The notes under the pieces were generated by a model. That model searched no databases. It had not been told where the DNA came from and saw only the letters and a program-made list of their open reading frames with translations. DNA of 64,000 nt from Dictyostelium firmibasis. Its lineage: Eukaryota > Evosea > Eumycetozoa > Dictyosteliales > Dictyosteliaceae. Below, piece by piece: positions 46,787 through 61,002 of the stretch; positions within the stretch are counted from its first letter, which is position 1, and each line of letters begins with the position of its first letter. The stretch is taken from assembly GCA_036169595.1 (NCBI GenBank), contig CM069766.1, forward strand, positions 2,451,001 through 2,515,000. Direction: 5' to 3'. The position numbers and the translations under genes were made by a program.

Positions 46787-47170
46787 TTTTTTTATATAAT
46801 TATTTTCTTATTTATTATTTGTTTTTTTTTTTTATAAAATGTTATCAATATTGAAAATTAAGGTGAAAAATAAATAAAAAAATTGATGAGATAATTATTA
46901 TTTTTTTTTTTATTTTTTTTTAAAGAAATAAATTAAATTGAAAATGTGTGTTGTTGTGTATGGTACAGTTTTTAAGTGTGGTATTTATTTTTTATTTTTA
47001 TTTTTTTTTATTTTTTTTTTTGTGTTGTTTTTTTTTTTTTTATTATTTAATTTTCTTTTTTTTTTTTTTTTTATCAAATATTTTTTTTTTAATATACAAT
47101 GAAGTAAAACTTTTTTTTTTTAATGTACAATTTATGACAAGATGAATGAAAAAACTTTTTTTTTCAAATC

Positions 47171-47215
<45 letters not shown>

Positions 47216-47625
47216 ATAAAAATATAAAATGGGTATTTTCGGTTTAAAATACAAAAAAATTATTTGTTTTTTATTTTTATTTTATTTTTTTTTTTTTTTA
47301 ATTGACCCAAAGTAACATTTATTACAACCATTTAATAAAAACTTTAAGCAAAAAAAAAAAAATAGTTAAATAACTATAAAATATACAAATACCATATATA
47401 AATCCAAATTCAATAAATGGAGATAATGTTTGATAAATTCATTTATTGAATTTGAGTTTATTTGAAACTGGGATAATTATAATTATTAGAGTATTTTTCC
47501 ATAAGAAATTCAATCATAGAATATTTGTGTAGTTATAAAGAAAGAAAACTACGAAAATGTTCATTATTCAATTATTATTTGTTTTTTTTTTTATTTAAAA
47601 ATTATATGTTTAAATATTTTTTTTG

Positions 47626-47764
47626 GAGTGTATATCCCCATCATTCAAAATCGGCATTATAGTACCGTTTTGATTGGTAAGTGGAAATACGAGTTTTTTC
47701 TAGTGGATGTTTCCCACGATATTATCAGCAAAATCTATATCGATCAGAATCCACATATCTAGTT
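47626..47764 (-). ncRNA. Candidate box H/ACA snoRNA
   Basis: Read on the minus strand, the locus folds into two hairpins joined by a hinge. Hairpin 1 has a lower stem 47754-47749 with 47708-47703 (GTGGAT/ATCCAC) and an upper stem 47742-47737 with 47722-47717 (CGATAT/ATATCG), leaving a two-sided internal loop of 6 and 8 bases. The hinge has AGAAAA (47701-47696), fitting the H box ANANNA. Hairpin 2 has a lower stem 47690-47683 with 47637-47630 (one mismatch) and an upper stem 47672-47665 with 47654-47646 (one bulge), leaving an internal loop of 10 and 8 bases. ACA lies at 47631-47629, three bases before the inferred 3' end. The internal loops are the size of pseudouridylation pockets. It would guide Psi in rRNA or snRNA; the targets are not identified. 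The exact 5' end is inferred. Confidence 0.62.
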
Positions 47765-47818
47765 ACTTTTTAAAATTAATTCAAACTTTTTTTTAAAGTT
47801 ATTAACTAGACAATAGTC

Positions 47819-47825
47819 TTATGGG
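47819..47825 (-). promoter_or_regulatory. DUSE-like upstream element
   Basis: The minus strand reads ATTCCCATAAG; its CCCATAA core matches the Dictyostelium upstream sequence element found ahead of many small RNA genes. It lies about 57 bp before the inferred 5' end of the H/ACA-like RNA, the usual spacing. Confidence 0.5.
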
Positions 47826-47988
47826 AATCATGCATTTTTTAAAAAAAATTATTTGTTTTTTTTTTTTTTTTTTTTTTTTTCAAATTTTTTTACAATACAA
47901 ATTAATTCAAAATAATAGATCATCTATAATAAAAAAATTTTTTTTTTTTTTTTTTACCCAATGATTTAAAATTGAAGAAACTTAAATA

Positions 47989-47992
<4 letters not shown>

Positions 47993-48050
<58 letters not shown>
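47993..48050. repeat. (TA)29 microsatellite
   Basis: A perfect TA dinucleotide array in the LIM / P5B ATPase intergenic region; fully self-complementary. Confidence 0.97.
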
Positions 48051-48054
<4 letters not shown>

Positions 48055-48192
48055 CATTTTTTTTATATTTTTTTTACATTTTTTAATATTTTTTTGGCAT
48101 TTTTTTATAGTTTTTTTTGCAGTTGGGATAAAAATCTGAAAAAAAAAAAATTATAAAAAAACCGATAAAATTTTATGTTTGTGTCACTTGTT

Positions 48193-48226
<34 letters not shown>

Positions 48227-49595
48227 TCCAAACTCATCAAAAAAAAAAATAAAAAATAAAAAAATAAAAAATAAAAAATAAATATTATTATTACTCACAC
48301 ACACACACACACAAAGTAGTAATACATTTTTTATATATCATTTTTTTTTTTTTTTTTTACATTTCATATTTATATAACATATATATATATATATAATTTT
48401 ATATACCATACTTATTCATATTTTATATATTTTATATACATTAAATTCCATAGAATATTTACAAACAATACAATTTGTGTCGTTTTTAAATTTTTGTCAT
48501 TTTCTTTTTAATATTTTAACATTTAAATTTTTGTTCTGTTTTTTTATTACAACACTCCTGTAATAAATTTTTTTTTTATACAAAGTGGTTGTTGGTGTAT
48601 TAAATCTTTGTTCAGTATATAAATTTGTTTATAAATAATAGTTTTTATTTTATTTTTTTCTTTTTTTATATTTTAAAAAAAAAAGAAAAAAAGAAAAAAA
48701 AAACCACTATTGTGTGCACATTTATCATCATCATTTCCAAAGTAAAATAAAAATATAAGAGAAAAAAAAACAAAAAAAAAATAAAATAAAATAAAATAAA
48801 AATTAAGTTATCACATAAATTTAAGTTATTATCATAAAGGGTTATTGATCTTCAAAAAAAAAAAAAAAAAAAAAAAAGAAAAAGGAAAAAAGAAAAAAGA
48901 AAAGAAAAAATAAAAAAAATAAGAAAGAAATTAGTAATTAAGGTATGTTTTTCTTTATTTTTAACTTTTTTTTTAATTTTTTCTTTTAAAATAATTTTTT
49001 AAATATTTTATTAATAATATTATTGAAAATTTATGATCCGACATTACACTAAAAATACATACATATAAATACAAACAAAAAAACACTCACACACACGCAC
49101 TCACACACACACACACAAAACCCCCTGTCAAAATTTCAAATGACATATGCAACTCGTTTATTCCTACCACAACCTCACACCCTAAACACTTAAATTCCCA
49201 TATACATCCACAATTGTGTGTTTTCTTTTTCAATTAACAAAATTATTTTTTTCATTATTTTCTCCCCCTTTATAATAATTTATTTATTTTTAAATATTAT
49301 TCCAAATTACTCCAATTACAATAATAAATAAAATTAACTCGTCTTGTACTATTCCCCCAATAATAAAAAAAAAAAAAAACAAAATATTAAACACAAAAAA
49401 AAAAAAAAAAAAAAAATTTAACACAAAAAAAAAAAAACAAAATTAAACATAAAAATAATAATATGCTTAAATAATATTTTAACAAAAATTATATTATAAT
49501 ATAAAAGTGAATAGTAGTTAATAGGATTCCTCCAAAATAAATTTTTTTTTTTATAAAAAAAAAAAAATAATACTCAAAATAGATATTGAAAAATA

Positions 49596-49709
49596 ATGAT
49601 TAAAAATGATAGTCCGCCAACAAACTCTCAAATAATGATTGACTTAAATAATAATGAAAATTCACTTCGTGATAGTTGTGAATTAAACAATAATAGCAAT
49701 AATAATAGC

Positions 49710-49761
<52 letters not shown>

Positions 49762-52700
49762 GTAACAATAACACATATAATAACATAGATTTAAAATCAT
49801 TGAATGATAATAATGAAAAAATTGGTGCATATATTGAATCATCAACACCATTAATCCAACAAATTCCAAAGATTTCACCTTCAATTTCATCATTATCATC
49901 ATCATCATCAATTCCAAATAAAAAATTGAAATCAAAATATAAAAATTCACCACCACTTTTATCAACATCAAATGATTTCAATATCGATGATGATGATGAT
50001 GACTACGATGATGACAACAATAAGAACAATATTGAAAAATGTGATAAACTTGAGAGATTTAGGTTAGATTCAGAATTACCATCATCAACATTAAAAAGTA
50101 TGATTAGATCAAGTTTAACCAATTCAACATCAAATGGTAATTATAATAATAATAAAGTTGGTGGATTTGAAGAGGAAAAAGATTTATCTTATCTGAAAAA
50201 AGTTGAAAAACAAGAGAATATCGAAGAAAATGGTGGAGAGGATATGTTATTGGTAGATAGAATGGTTGGATATGAAAGTAAACCATCAAGGGAATTACTA
50301 TATTGGTTAACAGTTTTGTTTTCAGGAGGTATTTCGTTGTTGGCCTATTATTGGTTTGAATTATTATATATCGATATTCGTTTCAAGAAATCGTCAAACA
50401 TTTCAAATGCAACACACATTTTAGTTTTTTCAAAAGATTCAAGATTTGAATTTTGTAAGGTAAATCATTTAAAGGAGGAGAATGAAAAATATATAATTTA
50501 TAGATTTTCTCGATTCTTTTATAATGAGAAACTTCAAGAATTTGAAAAAACCAAATTAATCAATCATTATGAGAAAATTGAATTGTTAAATTTGGTTGAG
50601 AATGGATTGAATGAAAAGAGTTTAACCAATTTGAAACAAAGATTTGGAAGTAATGAAATTAATTTCCCCGTTAAAAATATACCACATCTTTTGATGGAAG
50701 AAGTGTTACATCCATTTTTTATTTTTCAAATCTATAGTGTTTGTTTATGGATTGCAGAGGAATACTACTATTATGCCGCGGCTATCTTTTTAATTGCAAC
50801 CGTTAGTGCAGTCATAAGTTTAAGAGAGATTCGTGGTAATCTATTATCATTACAAAAGATTTCCCATTTTGTATGTTCAGTGGATGTTCTTAGAAATAAT
50901 GGTGAAATTGAAACTATACCCTCAACGGAATTAGTACCAGGTGACGTCATTGAATTACGTCAAGATTTCATTATGCCATGTGATGTTATCTTATTGTCAG
51001 GTCAAGCTATTCTCAATGAATCAATGTTAACTGGTGAATCTATACCTGTCAATAAATATAGTGTATTAAATGATGAGGAAATAAAATTATTTAAACAACA
51101 ACAAAAGATGACTAATAATATCAATCGTGATTGTGATGGTAATGAAGAGATTAAAGACTTATCAAAAGAAAAACGTTCATTAATTTATGGTGGTACAGTT
51201 GTTGTGAAGTTATTATCATCAGCCAGTACAAATGATAAAATCTTTGGTATGGTACGTGATACATCATTTCAAACCACAAAAGGAAAACTTATCCTAAGTA
51301 TCCTGTATCCAAAGAAATCTCATTTTAAATTCTTTATGGAAAGTTTGAAATTCGTTGGAGTATTGTGTGTTTTGGCCTTCATTGGATTTTGTATTTCAGT
51401 TTGGCGTTTAAAAACATTGGGTGTCGATAATCATACAATTGCATTACGTGCTCTTGATTTAATTACAATCGTTGTTCCTCCAGCATTACCAATGGCAATG
51501 ACTGTTGGTACTGGTTTTGGTTTATCACGTTTACGTAAATCAAAAATATTTTGTATTTCACCACCACGTTTAAATATGGCTGGTAAAATTCAAGTATTTT
51601 GTTTCGATAAAACTGGCACTCTAACTGAAGAAGGTTTGGATTTATTAGGTATTATTTCAACTTCAATGATTATGAATAGTGCTACTACAACTACTGCTTC
51701 TACTAGTAGTAATAACAATGATATATTTTCACCAATTCAAGAGCAACAACAACAACAACAATCACCATCTAATAAATCATTATCAATACCAACATCACCA
51801 TTATCAATGGCAAAATCACCACAATCTTTATATTTGGATAGTAGAATGACTTTTTCATCACTACCAAATTCACCACCTATCCATTCAAGTGATAGTGCAT
51901 CTGCCACTAGTTCAATGGTTGAATATAAATTTAATGAAATGAATGATCCAAAAGTAACATCATTTAATAATAATCAAGGTATGTTTAGATTATTGATGGC
52001 AACATGCCATTCTTTGACCGTTATAAATGATGCAGTATCTGGCGATCCATTAGAAATAAAAATATTTGAATCAACAAACTCAACCATCTTAGATGGTAGT
52101 ACAACCGGTAGTAGTGGTCAATCAATATCAATGGCAACCAATGAATTTCTATCACAAGAGATAATGGTATCCTATTTGGAGAATTTCGATTTTCAGTCAA
52201 AACTTCAAAGAATGAGTGTAATTGTTCAATTACAATCGAGTGGTAGAAGCTTTAGTCTTGTAAAGGGTAGTCCTGAAATGGTAAAAAATTTATGTATTCC
52301 ACAAACAATTCCAAAAGATTACGATAGCCAATTGGCAATCTACACAGAAAAAGGCTATAGAGTATTGGCTTGCGCTTATCGTAAATGGGATCCTACAGTT
52401 TTATTCCCAAAAAGAGATATCCTTCGTAAGGAATCAGAGTCAAACCTTGAATTCTTGGGTTTCATCGTCATGGAGAATAGAGTTAAACCACAATCACCAC
52501 CAATCATCAAAAAATTACAAAAAGCAAATATTAGAACAGTAATGGTAACTGGTGATAATGGTTTAACCGCTACAAGTGTCGCAAAACAATGTGGTATCAT
52601 TAAAAGTGATTCCATATTATTTATGGGGTTAATTCAACCATCATCCATCAACTTGGCATCAACAACCACATCACCAAATAGTAATGATAATAATGATAAT

Positions 52701-54063
52701 AATAATAGTATTAATAATAATGATTCAACATCATCTTCTTCTTCATCTGTATCGACAATGGGATCAATAGCTAAAGGTATTGAGGATGAAATTATTTGGG
52801 AGCATGTCTCACAAGAGGGTAGGGGTGATATTCATAAATTAGATCCAAATACTTTGTTGTTAGATGACGAGAATCGTGACTACAATTTAATTGTCACTGG
52901 TCCAGTTTTTAAACAAATCTATAATCATTACTTGGCAACTGGCTCTCAAAGATTCATTAATATGTTAAGACGTGGTGTTGTTTACGCTAGAATGACACCC
53001 GATGAAAAACAAACTCTAATCGAAGAGTTAGAACGTGTTGGATTATATGTTGGTATGTGTGGTGATGGTGCAAATGATTGTGGAGCATTGAAAGCCGCCC
53101 ATGTCGGTATATCATTGTCAGAGAGTGAAGCTTCAATTGCTGCACCATTCACATCGACAATCACCGATATCTCTTGTGTTCCAACGTTAATAAGAGAGGG
53201 TAGAGCATCATTGGCAGTTTCATTCAAACTTTTCCAATTCATGGGAATGTATTCATTAATTCAATTTACATCGGTAATCTTTTTATATTTCCATGCAAGT
53301 GTTTTAGGTAATTGGCAATATCTTTATCAAGATCTCTTTGTTATCTTCCCCTTGGTAATCTTTTTAGGTATGACTGAGCCATGTGAAAAACTCTCACTTA
53401 AACGTCCATCCGGTAGACTAATTAGTGGAGCTATCATTGGTTCCCTCTTTGTTCATATTTTAGTATGTGTAGGCTATCTTTTAGCTATTTATCTTTTGGT
53501 TCAAACTAGATCTTGGTTCAATGAAGACATTTTGGATGATCAAAATATCAGAAGTTATATAACTACCTCACTTTTCATTTTCGGTTCTTTCCAATATTCA
53601 ATTATGTTGTTTACTTTTTCTTTTGGTAAACCATTTTTAAAACCTTTTTATACAAATAGTAAGTTTTATTATTATTGATTTTTTTATCTTGAAATAAAAA
53701 AAATAAAAACTAAATACTAATTTTTTTTTTTTTTTTTTTTTTTTAGAATACTTGTTTATGGTGTATATTTTTACATTAACCACAAATTTGATATTATTAT
53801 TTGGTGGATTTTATAGAGTTTGGGATTTCTTACAATTAAGAGTATTACCAGTTGGTTGGAGATTTACAATGTTTGCTTTTATTGTTGGTAATTTAATTAC
53901 AAATGCACTTGTTGAATTCTTCTTTTATTTATATAAATCCAGATCCAAAAAGAAAAAGATTTTAAATATAACAAAAATCTTTTCAAAAAATGAAGATGAC
54001 ATTCCAAAAGATTCAAGAATTTCTGAAAATTCAGTTTTAATTCCAATTCACAATCATGATTAA
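49596..54063 (+). CDS. P5B-type ATPase (ATP13A family)
   Basis: Two exons (49596-53658 and 53747-54063) give 1459 residues. All P-type motifs are present: MLTGESIPV in the actuator domain; PPALPMAMT in membrane segment 4, the P5B signature; FDKTGTLTEEGLD with the phosphorylated Asp near residue 671; KGSPEMV for nucleotide binding; and MCGDGANDCGALKAAHVG at the hinge. An N-terminal hydrophobic patch (LLYWLTVLFSGGISLLAYYWF) precedes the core, as in ATP13A2-5. The second exon supplies the last membrane helices (YLFMVYIFTLTTNLILLFGG and VGNLITNALVEFFFYLY). Animal P5B pumps reside in late endosomes or lysosomes and export polyamines; the substrate here is inferred. Ser/Asn/Gln-rich inserts lie at the N-terminus and between the phosphorylation and nucleotide-binding parts. 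Confidence 0.92.
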
Positions 54064-54315
54064 AAAAAAATAAAATTAATATAAAATAAAATAAAAAACA
54101 AAGTAAAATTAAATTATTAGCCCAAATAAATATTTTGTTTTATTTTTGTTTTTTATATTTTTTTTTTTTTTGGGAACATCATTTTGACCAATTTTTTTTC
54201 ACTTTTTTTTTTTTTTTTTTATATTAAAATTTTAAATTCATTTCCCCATTGAAAAAATCTAATTTATTTTTTTTATTTTTTTATTTTTTTTTTTGAAAAA
54301 ATTATACATATTCTA

Positions 54316-55369
54316 ATGGCAATCGATAAATCAGAGAAATTAAAGAAATCAATAAAATTTAATATTGATAGAGGTGGTACATTCACTGATATTTATGCAG
54401 AATTTCCTTATGAACCATATTATATAGTAGAGAAATTATTATCTGTTGATCCAGAGAATTATTCGGATGCACCACGTGAAGGTATTAGAAGAATTTTGGA
54501 GCGTATTCAAAGTAAATCGATACCAAAAGATAGTGTTGATACCTATGCAATTAAATCTATTCGTATGGGTACAACCGTTGGAACTAATGCATTATTAGAG
54601 AGAAAGGGTGAAAAAGTATTATTGGTTACATCAAAAGGTTTCAAAGATCTATTACAAATCGGTAATCAATCAAGACCAAAAATATTTGATTTAAACATTA
54701 CAAAACCTGAACTTATCTATAATTCTGTCATTGAGGTCGATGAAAGAGTTCAAATCATTACAAATGATCAAGTCTTACATGATATAAAATTAGAAGACCC
54801 AAATTCTTTAAAAAAAGGTACAACTGGCGATTATATTAAAGTTTTACAACATCCCGATAGAAATAAAATTAAATCTGAACTATTGGTAAGTTATTTAGTT
54901 ATTTTTATTTTTTAAAAAAAAACTTCCAATATTTTCATTGGTAAATAAAAATTAACACAGAGTTTTATTTAGGAATATTTTAATAAGGGTATAAAATCAA
55001 TTGCAGTTGTATTTATTCATTCATATACATTTCATGAACATGAACTAATAGTTGGTGAGATTGCAAAGGAGATTGGATATGATCATATTTCATTGTCACA
55101 TCAATTAATGCCAATGGTTAAAGCTGTACCAAGGGGTTTAACAAGTTGTGTAGATGCATATTTGACACCATTAATTGAATTATATATTAAAAATTTTACA
55201 AAAGGTTTCGATAGTAATATTGGAGAGGTTGATATTTCATTTATGATGAGTGATGGTGGTTTATGCCCAGTTGATTCTTTCAGAGGTTTTAGATCAATTT
55301 TATCAGGTCCTGCTGGTGGAGTTGTTGGTTATTCAAAAACTACTTCTACTTCAATAATTGAACCACACC

Positions 55370-55441
<72 letters not shown>

Positions 55442-58278
55442 GTTGTGAAATAAAACATCAACCAATTATTGGATTTGATATGGGTGGTACATCAACAGAT
55501 GTTAGTAGATATAGTGGTTCATTAGATCATGTTTTTGAAACTGAAATCTCAGGATTAACTATTCAAGCACCACAATTGGATATTCATACAGTTGCAGCAG
55601 GTGGTGGCAGTAGATTATTTTTTAAGAGTGGTTTATTTTTAGTTGGTCCAGAATCAGTTGGAGCTCATCCCGGTCCAGTTTGTTATAAAAAGAATGGTCA
55701 TTTGGCAATTACTGATGCAAATTTACTATTGGGTAGATTATTACCAGAATATTTCCCACCAATTTTTGGCCCAAATCAAAACGAACCATTGGATTTTGAA
55801 GCAACAAAAAAAGCATTCAAAGAGTTGACTTTGGAGATCAATGAATTTCAGCAAAAAAATAATTTACCACAAATGACAGAGGATCAAGTTGCATTCGGTT
55901 TCATTAGAGTTGCAAATGAAGCAATGTGTAGACCAATTAGAAACATAACAGAAGCAAAAGGATTCGATTGTTCTCAACATGTTCTCGCTTGTTTTGGTGG
56001 TGCTGGTGGTCAACATTCGTGTAGTATCGCTCAAAATTTAGCTATGCCAAAAGTATTTATTCATAGATTCTCTGGAATTCTCAGTGCCTATGGATTGGGT
56101 TTAGCTGATTTAGTAATAGATACACAAGAACCCTGTTCTTTGATCTATAATCAAGAGAATAGAAAAACCTTTGAAAAACATTTAAATCAATTGAAAGAAG
56201 ATGCCAAAAAACAACTCTTAGATAAAGGTTTCCATGATGATGATATCATATGTGAAGGTTTTTTAAATTTAAGATTCTCTGGTACCGATACAGCAATGAT
56301 GATTAAAACACCAGATAATAATGACTATGAAGCTGAATTTAAACAAAATTATAAAAGAGAATTTGGTTTCATTATTTTTGGTAGGGATTTATTGATCGAT
56401 GACATAAGAGTTAGAGTACATGCACGTGGTTCTGATTTAAATTCACTTAGAATTCAAGATTCCACTAGTAGTGAACCACCAAAACCTGAAACAATTCAAA
56501 AGTGTTATTTCGAATCTGTAGGTAGAATCGATACCCCTATTTACCTTTTAAAATCATTAGGTGGTGGTGACTCAATCGATGGTCCTGCTATCATTATCGA
56601 TAATACAACTACCATCGTTGTTGAACCAAATTGTAAGGCAAATATTTTGAAACCATCTGGAAATATTGAAATTTTAGTTGGTGGTGGTAAAGGAAAAACT
56701 GTAACTACTGAACTAGATCCAATCATGCTATCAGTTTTCTCTCATCGTTTCATGAGTATTGCTGAACAAATGGGTAAAATCATCATTCGTACCTCAATCT
56801 CCACAAATATTAAAGAACGTTTAGATTTTAGTTGTGCTTTGTTTAGTCCAGATGGTGGTTTGGTTGCAAATGCACCCGCAATTCCAATTCATGTGGGTAG
56901 TATGCAAAATGCTGTAAAGTATCAAGTTGAAACATTAGGCTCCTCATGGAAAGAAGGTGAAGTTGTTTTATCCAATCACCCACAAGCAGGTGGTAGTCAT
57001 TTACCTGATCTCACCGTAATGACACCAGTTTATCATAATGGTGAAATTGTATTTTTCGTTGCATCTCGTGGTCATCATGCTGATATTGGTGGAATTACAC
57101 CAGGATCAATGCCACCCTTTTCAAAGAGTATCGGTGAGGAAGGTGCTGCTATTATGTCACTTAAAATTGTAAAAGATGGTGAATTTCAAGAAGAAACCGT
57201 TAGAAAAGTCTTTGAGAAATCACGTAATCTTTCTGACAATATCAGTGATCTAAAAGCACAAATCGCTGCCAATCACAAAGGTATTCAATTGATGCAAGAG
57301 CTAATTAATCACTATGGTTTAGAAATTGTTCATGCATATATGTACCATATCCAAAAGAATGCAGAATTGGCTGTTAGAGATATGCTCTATGATATCTCAA
57401 TTTCAAATAACCTCAAGCCTGTCGATACACTTATCTCCACGGATTATATGGATGATGGATCAAAGATTGAATTAAAACTAACGATTGATCGTGAAAAGAA
57501 ATCAGCAATTTTTGATTGGAGTGGATCGGGTGTAGAAGTATATGGTAATACGAATGCACCAACCTCAATCACCCTCTCTGCAACGATCTATAGTCTTAGA
57601 TCAATGGTAAAGAGTGAAATACCATTGAATCAAGGTTGTTTAGCTCCAATTACAAATATCATTCCACCATCTTCAATATTAAACCCATCATACGATGCTG
57701 CCGTTGTTGGTGGTAATGTATTAACTAGCCAACGTTTAACTGATGTCATTTTGTCAGCTTTTAATGCATGCGCCAATAGTCAAGGTTGTATGAATAACTT
57801 GACTTTTGGTGATGAAACCCTTGGTTACTACGAAACCATTGCAGGTGGTACAGGTGCAGGTCCAACCTATAATGGATTCTCTGCTGTTCAATCTCATATG
57901 ACAAACACAAGAATCACCGATGTTGAAATTATGGAAAAACGTTATCCCGTCATCGTAAAGGAATATAGTGTTAGAAAAGGTTCAGGTGGTGATGGTCAAT
58001 TTAAAGGAGGTGATGGTGTAATCAGAGAAATTCAATTCCTCAAAAACTTCACTGTTAGTATCCTATCAGAGCGTCGTTCATTCCAACCAAGAGGTTTAAT
58101 GGGCGGGGAGAATGGTCAACGTGGTCTCAATTTGGTCCAAAGAAAAAATGGTAAATATGTTAATATTGGTGGTAAAAATTCAATTCACCTTGAGAAAAAT
58201 GAATCGATTAGAATTTTAACTCCAGGTGGTGGAGGTTATGGTCAAAAATCATCTGAATCAATGGTAATTGATAATTAA
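54316..58278 (+). CDS. oplah: 5-oxoprolinase (ATP-hydrolysing)
   Basis: Two exons (54316-54885 and 54973-58278), phase 0, give 1291 residues against 1288 in the human enzyme. It opens 5-oxoproline to glutamate at the cost of ATP, a step of the gamma-glutamyl cycle, in the cytosol. Hydantoinase-A N-terminal motifs are FNIDRGGTFTDIYAEFP and MGTTVGTNALLERKGEK; the HyuA core has GFDMGGTSTDVSRY and CFGGAGGQHSCSIAQNLAM; the HyuB half starts near LDPIMLSVFSHRFMSIAEQMG and ends with the Gly-rich ILTPGGGGYG. About 24 Asn (55371-55440) are inserted just before the second phosphate-binding loop. The gene is about 250 bp downstream of the P5B ATPase gene on the same strand. Confidence 0.95.
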
Positions 58279-58471
58279 AAATTAAAAATAATAAAAAAAT
58301 TTAAAAAAATTAAAATTAAAAAAATTAAAAAAATATATAATACATTAGAATCAATCTATTTTTGTACAATTCCTAGGATTTTTTAATTTTTTTTTTATTT
58401 TTGAAAAGCTTGTTTTTTTTTTTGTTCTAAAATAATTATATAGTTTTATAATGGTGGAAATTTTGATTTAT

Positions 58472-59705
<1,234 letters not shown>

Positions 59706-59894
59706 TTTCTATTCCTTTTTTTCTTTTTCTTTTTTATGTAATATTATATAAATTATTTATTGTAAAGTTTTTTTTCTATTTTATTTGTAATATTATATTA
59801 TTAATATTAAACAAAATTAAAATGATACAAATATAAAAAATTAAAAAAAATTAAAAAAATTAAAAAAATAAAAATAAATAATTAAGTTTATCCA

Positions 59895-59932
<38 letters not shown>

Positions 59933-60351
59933 ATAAAAAAAATAAAAAAAAAAAATTTTATGTGGGAGCCCAATATCAACCGAACGCAAACAAAAATCTT
60001 TAAAATTCAAAAAGAAAAAGTTTGCCAAATTAATTGTGTGATATTAAAAAAAATTAAAAATAAAAAAAATAATAAAATAAAAAATTTTGATCAAAATAAG
60101 TTTTAAAAATATTTTTGAAAAAAAAAAAAAAAAGATAGTGACTTGGATAGTTTATTTATTTGAAACAAATCATTTTTTTATATTTTATTGATTTTTTATT
60201 TTATATATATTTTATTTTATGTTTCTAGCTTAGGTTTAGAGGATTCATGACAATCATTTTCGTTATTTAATTAACAAAACAGGTAAAAATAAAATTAATA
60301 ATTTTTTAAAGTTTTATTAGTCTATTATTTTATAAAATCTTTGTTTTTCAA

Positions 60352-60382
<31 letters not shown>

Positions 60383-61002
60383 GTTGAAATTGTTTTTTCA
60401 TACCTTTTATTCTTATTTTTTTTATGTCATATCTAAAAAAATTGTGAATTATGGAAAATTTTGCAAAATTATAAAATTAGAGCTATAAATGTATTTGAGA
60501 TTATTCAAAATTAATTTCACAGCGGCCAAAAGACCAGAATTCAGAAAAGGTGAGTAAAGATACTCAGGTTATTTCACACCATTAAATTGGTTTTAAGATC
60601 CCAACAACTAACTTCCAAATTGATCCTAAAAAACTCAATTCTAGATAACTCCAAATTTCTTTTTTATTTTTTTTATTATCATTTTTTTTTATTAATTTTT
60701 TTTTATTTTTTTTATTCTCTCGCATTATTTAAGAAAAAGTAAATTAAAGAGTTAATTTTTTTTTTTTTTTTTTTTTTTGTATGTTTTGTAATTTAACAGC
60801 TGCACAAAAAAATTATTTAAAAATTTATGTACAGCACTATTTTATATGTATATATTGTATTTTGTTTTGAAAAAAAAAGTTATTATTTTAAATATTGGGT
60901 TGAATTAGGTTTTTTTTTTTTTTTTGAGTTATTATTATTATTACGTGTATTTTGAAAAAGATTATTTAATATTATTATAATTATTATTATTTTTTAATGG
61001 GT
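59706..61002. other. 1.3 kb tandem intergenic region with an unexplained richer island
   Basis: Mostly homopolymer runs. Exceptions are 60228-60285 and, more strikingly, 60505-60655, which is far less A/T-biased and contains short hairpins, but has no ORF above 20 codons with coding character. It lies upstream of vamp7A... that is, to the right of its start, and past the 3' end of the Rieske gene. Confidence 0.55.

Larger units (their letters stand above)
46787..49595. other. 2.8 kb gene-free stretch holding a candidate snoRNA
   Basis: No protein-coding signal. From left to right: homopolymer-rich promoter of the LIM gene; a richer block (47380-47570); the H/ACA-like locus (47626-47830); a TA array; CA tracts near 48295 and 49084-49118; a C-rich block (49118-49215); and the leader of the P5B ATPase gene. 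A good 5' splice site (AAG|GTATGT at 48943) and an acceptor (AAAATAG ending at 49580) may bound a leader intron. Confidence 0.6.

Noticed and set aside
47673-47690. ACTTACC on the minus strand, like the 5' end of U1 snRNA
   Set aside because: It falls inside hairpin 2 of the H/ACA-like fold as one arm of the pocket; no other U1 features (stem-loops or Sm site) follow.
60505-60655. tRNA or class I RNA gene in the richer island
   Set aside because: No tRNA B box (GGTTCRANNCC) or cloverleaf and no exact class I motif; left as unexplained.
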